A stretch of 16,707 nt of DNA from NCBI GenBank assembly GCA_023259235.1, contig JAHFQQ010000031.1, positions 691-17,397 on the forward strand, given 5' to 3'. This DNA is from Polaromonas sp. Its GTDB lineage: Bacteria; Pseudomonadota; Gammaproteobacteria; Burkholderiales; Burkholderiaceae_C. Under the pieces are notes generated by a model that had not been told where the DNA came from, did not search any database, and saw only the letters and a program-made list of their open reading frames with translations. Shown here piece after piece: positions 5,989 through 13,363 of this stretch; position 1 is the first letter of the stretch, and every line of letters starts with the position of its first letter. The position numbers were made by a program, and so were the translations under genes.

Positions 5989-8046
5989 ATGTCATCCCTA
6001 CCTACCCCTGTCGAGGAATTCCAGGAGCACGGCGTGCAACGGACGCTCAGCGGCATGGCGCTGAAAGTCCTGATCGCGGTGGCCCTGACGTTCTCGACCT
6101 ACCAGCTGATTGTGGCAGGTTTTTCACCATTGTCGTCATTGGTGATGCGTTCGCTGCATGTCGGTTTTCTGCTGGCGCTCACGTTCCTGATCTACCCCGC
6201 TTTCAAGGGCGGCAAGTTGACTGCCATCGCCTGGTACGACTGGCTGCTGGCCGCGATCGGCTTTGCCCTGTCTTTTTACCACTGGATCTTCGAGGCGGAC
6301 CTGATCCAGCGTTCGGGCGAGCCGACCATGGCTGACCTGGCGGTCGGCGCAATCATGATCGTGCTGGTGTTCGAGGCCACCCGCCGCATGCTGGGCTGGG
6401 CCTTGCCGATCGTGTGCGGCACCTTCCTGCTGTACGGCCTGTTCGGACAATACCTGCCGGCGCCGCTCGGGCATCGCGGCTACGGCTTCGATCAGATCGT
6501 CGGCCAGCTGTATCTCGGGAGCGAGGGCATCCTCGGCATTCCGACCATGGTGTCGGCCACTTATATCTTCCTGTTCATCCTGTTCGGCGCGTTCCTGGAA
6601 CATGCCGGCATGATCCAGTTGTTCAACTCGGTCGCGCTCGGTCTGGTCGGCCAGGCCAAGGGCGGCCCGGCCAAGGTGGCGGTGATCTCGTCCGGCTTCA
6701 TGGGCACCATCTCCGGTTCCGGCGTGGCCAACGTGCTGACCGTCGGCCAGTTCACGATTCCGCTGATGAAGCGCTTCGGCTACAGCTCGGTGTTTGCCGG
6801 CGCGGTCGAAGCCACTTCCTCGATGGGTGGCCAGATCATGCCGCCGGTGATGGGCGCGGTGGCTTTCATCATGGCCGAGACGCTGAACGTGCCGTATGTG
6901 GAAATCGTCAAGGCGGCGGTGATTCCAGCGATCCTGTACTACGTCACCGCATTCTGGATGGTGCACCTGGAGGCCGGCCGCATGGGCCTGGTCGGTTTGC
7001 CGAAAGACCAATGTCCGAATCCGCTCAAGGCGCTGAAGGAAAGCTGGTACCTGGTGCTGCCGCTGGCGGGGCTGGTCGGCATGCTGTTCCATGGCTTCAC
7101 GCCGATGTTCGCCGGCCTGACCGGACTGGCGCTGACCGCGATCCTGATTCTCGGAGCGGCGGTGGCGGCGCGCTTGTCAAGCATGGCGTTCCGCTATGTA
7201 TTCTGGCTCGGGCTGGGCCTGGCGGCGGCAACCTTCTTCGAGTTCGGGATTTACGCGATCCTGGCAGTGATCGCGCTGCTGGTGCTGGCCTGCTTCCGGG
7301 TCAAGGGTGGCCGCAAGACCCTGCGCACGATCCGCTCCAGCCTGATCGATGGCGCCAAGCAGGCGCTGCCGGTGGGCGTCGCCTGCGCCGTGGTCGGCGT
7401 CATCATTGGGGTCTTGACGCTGACCGGCGCCGCCTCCAGTTTTGCCGGCTTCATCCTGACGGTCGGTGAAAAGAGCCTGTTCCTGTCGCTGTTCCTGACC
7501 ATGATCGTATGCCTGATCCTGGGCATGGGAATCCCGACCATTCCGAACTACATCATCACCAGCTCGATCGCGGCGCCGGCCTTGCTCAGCCTCGGCGTGC
7601 CGCTGATCGTCTCGCACATGTTCGTGTTCTATTTCGGCATCATGGCCGACCTGACGCCGCCGGTGGCGCTGGCCGCGTTTGCGGCGGCGTCGATCGCCAA
7701 GGCGTCGCCGATGCGGATCGGCTTCAAGGCGACCCAGATCGCGATCGCCGGCTTCGTCATCCCCTACATGGCGGTGTATACGCCGGCGCTGATGCTGCAG
7801 GGCGACTGGAGCGTGCTGGCAGTGCTCTACATTGTCGGCAAGGCGCTGCTGGCGATCGGATTGTGGGGCGCCACCGCGGTCGGCTATCTGCTGACGCCGC
7901 TGAAGGTACACGAGCGGGTGGTGACCGGCGTCGCCGCGCTGATGCTGGTGGCGGCGGGCGCGCTCAGCGACGAGATCGGCTTTGCGATGGCGGCGCTGTT
8001 CATGCTCTGGCACCTGTGGCAAAAGCGGCGCCTGGTGGCGGCATGA
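5989..8046 (+). CDS. TAXI-TRAP transporter fused permease (4TM/12TM)
   Basis: This 685-residue protein is the membrane part of the TAXI-TRAP importer. As usual for TAXI systems, the small (DctQ-like) and large (DctM-like) subunits are fused in one chain. About four hydrophobic helices occupy residues 20-140, followed by the DctM-like part. The core motif GSGVANVLTVGQFTIPLMKRFGYSS starts near residue 241 and continues into FAGAVEATSSMGGQIMPPVMGAVAF. The pseudo-symmetric second half carries MGIPTIPNYIITSSIAAPALL (about 513) and FYFGIMADLTPPVALAAFAAASIAKA (about 547). It sits in the inner membrane and takes substrate from the upstream binding protein. The gap to that gene holds three stable hairpins. 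Its stop codon overlaps the ATG of the DUF1850 gene (ATGA), implying translational coupling. It looks full length and intact. Confidence 0.94.
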   Translation: MSSLPTPVEEFQEHGVQRTLSGMALKVLIAVALTFSTYQLIVAGFSPLSSLVMRSLHVGFLLALTFLIYPAFKGGKLTAIAWYDWLLAAIGFALSFYHWIFEADLIQRSGEPTMADLAVGAIMIVLVFEATRRMLGWALPIVCGTFLLYGLFGQYLPAPLGHRGYGFDQIVGQLYLGSEGILGIPTMVSATYIFLFILFGAFLEHAGMIQLFNSVALGLVGQAKGGPAKVAVISSGFMGTISGSGVANVLTVGQFTIPLMKRFGYSSVFAGAVEATSSMGGQIMPPVMGAVAFIMAETLNVPYVEIVKAAVIPAILYYVTAFWMVHLEAGRMGLVGLPKDQCPNPLKALKESWYLVLPLAGLVGMLFHGFTPMFAGLTGLALTAILILGAAVAARLSSMAFRYVFWLGLGLAAATFFEFGIYAILAVIALLVLACFRVKGGRKTLRTIRSSLIDGAKQALPVGVACAVVGVIIGVLTLTGAASSFAGFILTVGEKSLFLSLFLTMIVCLILGMGIPTIPNYIITSSIAAPALLSLGVPLIVSHMFVFYFGIMADLTPPVALAAFAAASIAKASPMRIGFKATQIAIAGFVIPYMAVYTPALMLQGDWSVLAVLYIVGKALLAIGLWGATAVGYLLTPLKVHERVVTGVAALMLVAAGALSDEIGFAMAALFMLWHLWQKRRLVAA

Positions 8047-8450
8047 TCGGCGTCTGCCTGGCCGCGGCCGGGTTGGCTGCCGGATTGACCGCCAGCCTGC
8101 CGCTGCAAAGCTTCACCCTGGCCTGGACCCATTCAATCGAAAAAATCCGCTGGGAAGAAGATTACCGGGTCGTGCAAACGGCGGACGGTGCGCGCCTGCA
8201 GTTGACCGAGGCGCGTATCCAGGGCTCCGGTGCCGGCATGGAACCACCGCCGGATGCAGTGCTGACGAAAAATGGAGACTGGCATTACAGGCCTTCGCTG
8301 CCGCCCCTGCAACGCCTGCATCTGGCACGTTCAGGCTATACCGCCGATTACGAAATATGCTGGAGCGGCATCTGCCGCCCAATGGCAGAAATTGCCGGGC
8401 CGGTGGGCACCGGTTCCGTGCTGGATATTTTTCCCTGTCCTGTTCACTGA
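8043..8450 (+). CDS. DUF1850 domain protein of the TAXI-TRAP operon
   Basis: This 135-residue protein starts at the ATG overlapping the permease stop codon by 4 bases. It matches DUF1850, a small family found next to TAXI-TRAP permeases. Visible features are a hydrophobic N-terminus (about 1-22, MIGVCLAAAGLAAGLTASLPL, possibly a signal peptide or anchor), the conserved FTLAWTHSIEKIRWEEDYRV, LTEARIQGSGAGMEPPPDAV and a C-terminal SGYTADYEICWSGICRPM with two cysteines. The WTHSIEK and GSGAGMEPP stretches are the family signature. Its function is not established. Genetic coupling implies a periplasmic or membrane-associated accessory of the importer. It is the last gene of the operon. The 83 bp up to the convergent lyase gene show no clear terminator. 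Confidence 0.88.
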   Translation: MIGVCLAAAGLAAGLTASLPLQSFTLAWTHSIEKIRWEEDYRVVQTADGARLQLTEARIQGSGAGMEPPPDAVLTKNGDWHYRPSLPPLQRLHLARSGYTADYEICWSGICRPMAEIAGPVGTGSVLDIFPCPVH

Positions 8451-8533
8451 AACTGCAGCGGCAAGACCCGCGTAGATCCGGATTGCGCAAGTCCCCAGGC
8501 AACCATGCCCGAACATCGTCTGCCCTGACTGGA

Positions 8534-9469
8534 TTATTGAATCTCCAGCAACCGCTTCTCCAGCCGCTTTGTCAAGTGCGCAATATCAGCAATGTCGGCG
8601 GCTGACAATTTCGGCCCTGGCTTGCGAAGCACGGCAGAGGCAATCACGCCTCGTTCAACCATGATGTGCTTCCTGACTGCCAATCCAATTCCTGCCTGCT
8701 GTTCGTATCTAGCAAGCGGCAGGTAGGCATCGAAGATGTCATGGGCCCGCTCGATATTTCCGGTTGCATGTGCCTTGCATACCTCCACCATCATCTCGGG
8801 ATAGGCAAAGCCGGTCATGGCGCCATCCGCACCGCGGGCAAGTTCCTCCGGCAAAAAGAGGCCTCCCCCATTGCCGGTAAGAATCGACACCCGCCGGACT
8901 TCGCCGCGTTCGCTCGCCACGCGCAGCGCCAACAACTTGGCAAGTCCGGGGGAATCTTCGTGCTTGAGCATCACGCAATTGGGCGAGCTTTTCAAAATGC
9001 GCAAAACGACGGAGGTCGACATCTGCACGCCGGTCGACAGCGGATGGTCCTGCAGGACCCAGGGAACCCCGGCACCCAGCGTTTCATTGACCATGTCGAA
9101 ATAGGCCGTGATCTGGTCGTCGCCTCGAACCGCAGGGGCAGGTGCGATCATGACCCCGGACGCACCCATGCCCATGACGCTTTCAGTCAATTCCCGCATC
9201 GGCGCAAAGCCTGGCGACGAGGCACCAACGACGACGGGAACCCGGCCAGCCACTCGCGCCAAGACCGTTTTGACGAACAGGCGCGATTCGTCCGCCGTGA
9301 GTTTGGTCGCCTCGCCCAGGATTCCCAGCACGGTCAGACCGGTCGCGCCGCGTTCCAGGTAAAACTCAACCATGCGATCGGTGCTGACCAAATCAAGCGA
9401 GCCATCTTCGGTAAACGGGGTGACTGCAATCAGATAAACGCCTTTGGCAGTCGCTGCCAGTTTATTCAT
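8534..9469 (-). CDS. Dihydrodipicolinate-synthase-family lyase/aldolase, atypical active site
   Basis: This 311-residue protein is a DHDPS/N-acetylneuraminate-lyase-type (beta/alpha)8 barrel, seen in GVYLIAVTPFTEDGSLD, GATGLTVLGILGEATKLTADES, VPVVVGAS and ILTGNGGGLFLPEELARGADGAMTG. Such enzymes cleave or form C-C bonds through a lysine Schiff base with a keto acid. K169 (VMLKHED) is at the Schiff-base place. The DapA proton-relay residues are missing: the GTTGE motif is GILGE (49-53), the YY of PYYN is replaced in IAPAPAVRG, and YNVP is QDHP (Q140). It is therefore unlikely to be the lysine-pathway DapA and more likely a catabolic lyase or dehydratase of unknown substrate. The ATG at 9469 follows an AGGGG site 7 nt away. 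It lies 109 bp downstream of the RraA-like gene on the same strand. Confidence 0.85.
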   Translation of the reverse strand: MNKLAATAKGVYLIAVTPFTEDGSLDLVSTDRMVEFYLERGATGLTVLGILGEATKLTADESRLFVKTVLARVAGRVPVVVGASSPGFAPMRELTESVMGMGASGVMIAPAPAVRGDDQITAYFDMVNETLGAGVPWVLQDHPLSTGVQMSTSVVLRILKSSPNCVMLKHEDSPGLAKLLALRVASERGEVRRVSILTGNGGGLFLPEELARGADGAMTGFAYPEMMVEVCKAHATGNIERAHDIFDAYLPLARYEQQAGIGLAVRKHIMVERGVIASAVLRKPGPKLSAADIADIAHLTKRLEKRLLEIQ

Positions 9470-9504
9470 GCCAAAACCCCTGGTCTGACTGGATGATGAA
9501 ATGA

Positions 9505-9531
9505 TTTACCCGGCCCGGCGGCCGCGGTAAA
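9505..9531 (-). repeat. Hairpin between the RraA-like and DHDPS-like genes
   Basis: On the plus strand TTTACC+CGGCC (9505-9515) faces GGCCG+C+GGTAAA (9520-9531), an 11-bp stem with one bulged C and a CGGC loop. It sits in the 109-bp gap between two same-strand genes, about 25 nt ahead of the downstream ribosome-binding site. There is no T-tract, so it is more likely a processing or stability element, or an operator, than a terminator. Confidence 0.6.
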
Positions 9532-9578
9532 CAGACTTTCCCTCGCGCAATGGGCGACACGCAGCTGGGCCATCCGCA

Positions 9579-10301
9579 TCAGCGCACAGTGCGGGCCCAC
9601 GCTTCGTAACGCGCCCTGGTTTCTTCATTCGGCGGGTAAAGGCCGGGTAACGGGGCACCTGCCTCGACCTGCGACATGATCCAGCCCTCCTGCCTTTCCT
9701 GCTCAACTGCCGCGGCCACCACCTCGTTCAGAAAAGCGGCAGGAATCAATACGGCGCCGTCGGAGTCGACCACCACGACATCGTTGGGGAACACTGCCAC
9801 GCCGCCACAGCCGATCGGCTCCTGCCAGGCGACGAAGGTCAGTCCCGTTACCGAGGCCGGCGCGGCAGTACCCTGGCACCACACGGGTAACCCGGTCGCC
9901 AGCACACCAGCCAGGTCGCGGATGACGCCGTCAGTGACCAGTCCGGCCACGCCGCGCTTTTTCATGCGGGTACACAAAATATCGCCAAAGATGCCGGCAT
10001 CGACGACGCCCATTGCATCGGCCACCGCTATGCATCCGGCAGGCATCGCCTCGATGGCGGCACGCGTGGAAATCGGCGCGCCCCAGGACGCAGGCGTGGC
10101 CAGATCCTCCCGTGCCGGTACGAACCGCAACGTAAAAGCACGCCCAACCACGCGCGGCTGTCCGGGCTGCAGTGGCCTGGCGCCACGCATCCAGACATTG
10201 CGCAGCCCCTTCTTCAGCAAGACAGTAGCAAGCGTTGCAGTCGTGATGCCACGGAACACGCGAATCAGGTCCGGCTCCAGCGCAAGAGGCTCAGCACCCA
10301 T
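9579..10301 (-). CDS. RraA-like fold protein, probable metal-dependent aldolase
   Basis: This 240-residue protein has the RraA/HMG-aldolase fold: VVGRAFTLRF, GAPISTRAAIEAMPAGCIAVADAMGVVDAGIFGDIL, RGVAGLVTDGVIRDL, PVWCQGT, GGVAVFPNDVVVVDSDGAVLIP. Databases often name it ribonuclease activity regulator RraA. Here D107, then exactly 20 residues, then R128-D129 form the D-X20-R-D motif of class II 4-hydroxy-4-methyl-2-oxoglutarate/4-carboxy-4-hydroxy-2-oxoadipate aldolases, so an aldolase or decarboxylase is the better guess. It is longer than E. coli RraA (about 160 residues). The start at 10301 is preferred over an ATG at 10328 because AAGGAG (10309-10314) lies 7 nt upstream. It heads a probable two-gene operon with the DHDPS-family lyase. 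Confidence 0.82.
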   Translation of the reverse strand: MGAEPLALEPDLIRVFRGITTATLATVLLKKGLRNVWMRGARPLQPGQPRVVGRAFTLRFVPAREDLATPASWGAPISTRAAIEAMPAGCIAVADAMGVVDAGIFGDILCTRMKKRGVAGLVTDGVIRDLAGVLATGLPVWCQGTAAPASVTGLTFVAWQEPIGCGGVAVFPNDVVVVDSDGAVLIPAAFLNEVVAAAVEQERQEGWIMSQVEAGAPLPGLYPPNEETRARYEAWARTVR

Positions 10302-10308
10302 CAAAATT

Positions 10309-10314
10309 CTCCTT
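10309..10314 (-). promoter_or_regulatory. Ribosome-binding site setting the RraA-like start
   Basis: AAGGAG on the minus strand is followed by 7 nt and the ATG at 10301. An upstream ATG at 10328 would add nine residues (MQSSSRRIL) without a site of its own and would begin within 5 bp of the queG stop region. Confidence 0.75.
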
Positions 10315-10332
10315 GAACTCGATTGCATTTAA

Positions 10333-11430
10333 TCACGTCGAGCCAGTCTGCTGGTCCAGCGCCCACAGCACATGCTCCCTGACCACATCGTTTGGGTGGC
10401 TGCTGCGCGCTTGCAGGCTTCGCCTGATGTCCGCATCCCGGGCAGTACCTGTGCGCAGGGCATTTCCCATCGCCACTGCAATGTTGCGCAGCCAGCGCTC
10501 GTGCCCGATGCGGCGAATGGCGTTGCCTTCGGTGAAGCGCAAAAATTCTTCTTCGGTCCAGCCGAACAGGGTCACCAGTTGCTGCCCGGTAAGGTGCTGG
10601 CGCTCGTCAAAGTCCGGCAGGGTGCTGCGCTGCGCAAACTTGTTCCATGGGCAGACCAGTTGACAGTCGTCGCAGCCATAAATGCGGTTCCCCATCAAGA
10701 GGCGAAGCTCGAGCGGAATCAGCCCGGCGTGTTCAATGGTCAGGTAAGAGATGCAACGCCGTGCGTCAAGCCGGTACGGTGCGATGATGGCCTGCGTCGG
10801 GCACACGGCCAGGCATGCGCTGCAGCTGCCGCAGTGCGGTAGCACTGGCTCGCTGGGCGGCAAGGCCAGATCCGTATAAATTTCGCCAAGAAAAAACATT
10901 GACCCGGCATCGCGGTTGAGCAGCAGCGTGTGCTTGCCGCGCCAGCCCTGGCCGCTGCGGGCAGCCAGCTCGGCTTCAAGCACCGGGGCTGAATCAGTAA
11001 AAACACGGCAGCCGAATTGCTCGACATGCCCTGCGATTTTCACGCTGAGTTTTTGCAGGCGGGCGCGCATCAGCTTGTGATAGTCCCGACCACGGGCATA
11101 GACCGAGACGATGCCCTCGGCGGGCCGCGCAAGGCGGCTGAGCTCGATGGCCTGCCATTCACCGGGGTTGACAAATGTGGATGCGGGCAAATAATCCATG
11201 CGTACGGTGATGACGCTCACGGTCCCCGGAATCAACTCGGCGGGACGCGCACGTTTGAGGCCATGCTGAGCCATGTATTGCATGCTGCCATGAAAACCCG
11301 CTGCCAGCCAGGCCGACAATCCCGGTTCAGCTGACGATAAATCAACGCTGGCCACGCCAATTTGCGAAAATCCAAGCTCGCGCGCCCACATCTGAATTTG
11401 AAAAACGAATTGATGACTATCCAGGACCAT
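10333..11430 (-). CDS. queG: Epoxyqueuosine reductase QueG
   Basis: QueG performs the last step of queuosine synthesis in tRNA, reducing epoxyqueuosine with cobalamin and two [4Fe-4S] clusters in the cytosol. The 365-residue protein is near the 379 of E. coli. Markers are FSQIGVASVDLSSAEPGLSAWL at the N-terminus, ARPAELIPGTVSVITVRMDYLP, VYARGRDYHKLMRARL, SGQGWRGKHTLLLNRDAGS, and the ferredoxin-like cysteines C200-x2-C203-x2-C206-x3-C210 and C253-x2-C256-x3-C260 (YGCDDCQLVCPWNKF). The ATG at 11430 fits the family N-terminus and overlaps tsaE head-to-head by 18 bp. A later ATG at 11391 would avoid the overlap but trim 13 residues of plausible homology. The frame is open further upstream, antisense to tsaE, without resemblance to anything. 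Confidence 0.94.
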   Translation of the reverse strand: MVLDSHQFVFQIQMWARELGFSQIGVASVDLSSAEPGLSAWLAAGFHGSMQYMAQHGLKRARPAELIPGTVSVITVRMDYLPASTFVNPGEWQAIELSRLARPAEGIVSVYARGRDYHKLMRARLQKLSVKIAGHVEQFGCRVFTDSAPVLEAELAARSGQGWRGKHTLLLNRDAGSMFFLGEIYTDLALPPSEPVLPHCGSCSACLAVCPTQAIIAPYRLDARRCISYLTIEHAGLIPLELRLLMGNRIYGCDDCQLVCPWNKFAQRSTLPDFDERQHLTGQQLVTLFGWTEEEFLRFTEGNAIRRIGHERWLRNIAVAMGNALRTGTARDADIRRSLQARSSHPNDVVREHVLWALDQQTGST

Positions 11431-11895
11431 TCGCTGATTGTAGAAACTATTGTCTGGCACGATGAAGCTGCCACCCAGGCCTTTGCGCGGGCGCTGGCCC
11501 GCAAGCCAGCGATTGGGCGGGTTCTGATTGAACTGCGAGGGGACCTGGGTGCCGGAAAAACCACGTTCGCGCGGCACCTGCTCCGCGCGCTCGGCGTGGT
11601 CGAACGCGTCAAAAGCCCTACCTATGCCGTGGTCGAAGCCTACACGCCGGCCAAGTCGAATCTGAACATCTGGCACTTTGATTTTTATCGTTTCAATGAC
11701 CCTCGAGAGTGGGAAGAGGCAGGGTTTCGCGATATTTTTGCCAGTGCCGGACTCAAACTGGTCGAATGGCCCGAGAAGGCGGCCAACTATCTGCCCGAAC
11801 CCGACCTTTCGATCCATATCGAGATGAGGCCTGACGAATCACGCACCGTCACCCTCACCGCGTACAGTGCCGCGGGTGCAGAGTTGCTGGCATGA
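11413..11895 (+). CDS. tsaE: tRNA t6A biosynthesis ATPase TsaE
   Basis: TsaE is the ATPase partner of TsaB-TsaD in making N6-threonylcarbamoyladenosine in tRNAs reading ANN codons. With the ATG at 11413 it has 160 residues, close to the 153 of E. coli. It shows the Walker A motif GDLGAGKTT (43-51), the SPTY switch (68-71), HFDFYRFNDPREWEEAGF (about 88-105) and VEWPEKA (117-123), all family hallmarks. An in-frame ATG at 11362 would add 17 unrelated residues deep in queG, so 11413 is preferred. The start region overlaps queG on the opposite strand, so promoters for both genes must lie within each other's coding sequence. The stop codon overlaps the amiC ATG (ATGA), so the two are probably translationally coupled. 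Confidence 0.94.
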   Translation: MTIQDHSLIVETIVWHDEAATQAFARALARKPAIGRVLIELRGDLGAGKTTFARHLLRALGVVERVKSPTYAVVEAYTPAKSNLNIWHFDFYRFNDPREWEEAGFRDIFASAGLKLVEWPEKAANYLPEPDLSIHIEMRPDESRTVTLTAYSAAGAELLA

Positions 11896-13253
11896 AAGAG
11901 TCCATTCCGGCCCTGAGCCGACGCAGCACCCTGCAGCTCGCCAGTGTGGTGCTGTTGTTGGGAGTGCAGCACATCGCGCGCGGCGCCACGATTGTGGCGG
12001 TGCGCGTCTGGCCTTCCAGGGACTACACACGGCTGACCATCGAATCGGACGAAGAACTCAAGGCACGACAGTTTTTTGTGGCTGACCCACCGCGCCTGGC
12101 GGTTGACCTTGAAGGCATTGATTTGATACCGGCCCTGCGCGAACTGGTGGCCAAGGTGAAATCGGATGATCCGAATATTTCGCGCATTCGGGTCGGACAA
12201 AATGCGCCGGGGGTGGTGCGGCTGGTAATGGACCTCAAGCAGCCCATGCTGCCGCAGGTGTTCACACTGCCACCCGTGGCGGCCTACCAGTACCGGCTGG
12301 TGTTTGACCTTTATCCGGCGCAGCCCCCTGATCCACTGGACGCCCTGATTGCAGAGCAGTTTGCAGGCAGGCAGCCGGAGGCAAGCCCGCCACGAACTGC
12401 CAGTGACCCGCTCGGCGACCTGATCGCGCAGCAATCAGGCAAGGCACCCGGCGGCGCGGCATCCGGTTCCGGCAAACCCGCGGATGGCAAGCTCGCGCTG
12501 GGAAAAGCCCCTATGGCCGAGGCAATGCCACAGGCCAAAACGGATCGCCTCATCATCGTGGCGCTCGACCCTGGCCACGGCGGCGAAGACCCGGGTGCCA
12601 CCGGTCCCGGCGGCACCCGTGAAAAGGACGTGGTGCTGCAAATTGCGCGGCGCCTGCGTGACCGCATCAACCAGCAGCCCAACATGCGCGCCTACCTCAC
12701 CCGTGACGCCGATTTTTTTGTGCCGCTGCAGGTTCGCGTGCAAAAGGCGCGCCGCGTGCAGGCTGACCTCTTTATCAGTCTGCATGCCGACGCGTTTTTC
12801 ACCGAGCGGGCGCAAGGCGCCAGCGTCTTTGCGCTAAGTGAAAAAGGCGCTTCCAGCAGCGCCGCGCGCTGGATCGCCAACAAGGAAAATTCGGCCGATC
12901 TGGTGGGTGGCGTCAACGTGAAAGCCAAGGACGCCGTGGTTCAAAGAACCCTGTTCGACATGAGCACCACTGCGCAAATCAAGGACAGCCTGAAACTCGG
13001 CAGCGCCATGCTGGGCGAGATCGGCCATGTTGGCAGGCTGCACAAGCCCCGGGTAGAGCAGGCCAGCTTCGCCGTGCTGAAGGCCCCCGACATTCCCAGC
13101 GTGCTGGTGGAAACCGCCTTCATCAGCAACCCCGATGAAGAGGCCAGGCTGCGCAGCGATGACTACCAGGTGCAACTCGCCGACGCGTTGATGCGCGGCA
13201 TCACGCGCTACTTCGCCAGGAATCCGCCGCTGGCGCGCAGCCGCGCCTTGTGA
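11892..13253 (+). CDS. amiC: N-acetylmuramoyl-L-alanine amidase AmiC
   Basis: AmiC cleaves the amide bond between MurNAc and the stem peptide to split septal peptidoglycan, in the periplasm at the division site. The 453 residues comprise a likely Tat signal peptide (SRRSTLQLASVVLLLG, twin arginine at 10-11, cleavage near ARG|ATI), an AMIN domain (about 33-145, AVRVWPSRDYTRLTIESDE to RLVFDLYP), a Pro/Ala/Gly-rich linker (about 146-215) and an Amidase_3 catalytic domain (about 218-445). Zinc and catalytic residues are visible: H229 (DPGHGGEDPGA), E244 (TREKDV), H298 (SLHADAF) and E407 (VLVETAF). The linker holds an imperfect duplication. Activation by a LytM protein such as NlpD is expected from the family; that partner is not in this window. 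ATGA overlap with tsaE indicates one operon. Confidence 0.95.
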   Translation: MKESIPALSRRSTLQLASVVLLLGVQHIARGATIVAVRVWPSRDYTRLTIESDEELKARQFFVADPPRLAVDLEGIDLIPALRELVAKVKSDDPNISRIRVGQNAPGVVRLVMDLKQPMLPQVFTLPPVAAYQYRLVFDLYPAQPPDPLDALIAEQFAGRQPEASPPRTASDPLGDLIAQQSGKAPGGAASGSGKPADGKLALGKAPMAEAMPQAKTDRLIIVALDPGHGGEDPGATGPGGTREKDVVLQIARRLRDRINQQPNMRAYLTRDADFFVPLQVRVQKARRVQADLFISLHADAFFTERAQGASVFALSEKGASSSAARWIANKENSADLVGGVNVKAKDAVVQRTLFDMSTTAQIKDSLKLGSAMLGEIGHVGRLHKPRVEQASFAVLKAPDIPSVLVETAFISNPDEEARLRSDDYQVQLADALMRGITRYFARNPPLARSRAL

Positions 13254-13363
13254 ACCCGCGCGGGGCCGCTCCAGAAAGACATTGAGCGTGCGACCCGGCC
13301 AGTATTTCGGGCGTTCCGGCACGTCAGCGCAACCGGCGCCTTGGATGGCACATCGGCTGCTGG

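Noticed and set aside
7177..8022. 281-residue minus-strand frame opposite the TRAP permease
   Set aside because: Highly charged, His/Arg/Gln-rich translation typical of the antisense of a hydrophobic GC-rich gene.
10302..10328. Earlier ATG for the RraA-like gene
   Set aside because: The AAGGAG at 10309-10314 would lie inside that longer gene; it is well placed for the ATG at 10301.
11431..11817. Upstream extension of the queG frame
   Set aside because: It runs antisense to tsaE, whose motifs are clear; QueG-like sequence starts at 11430.
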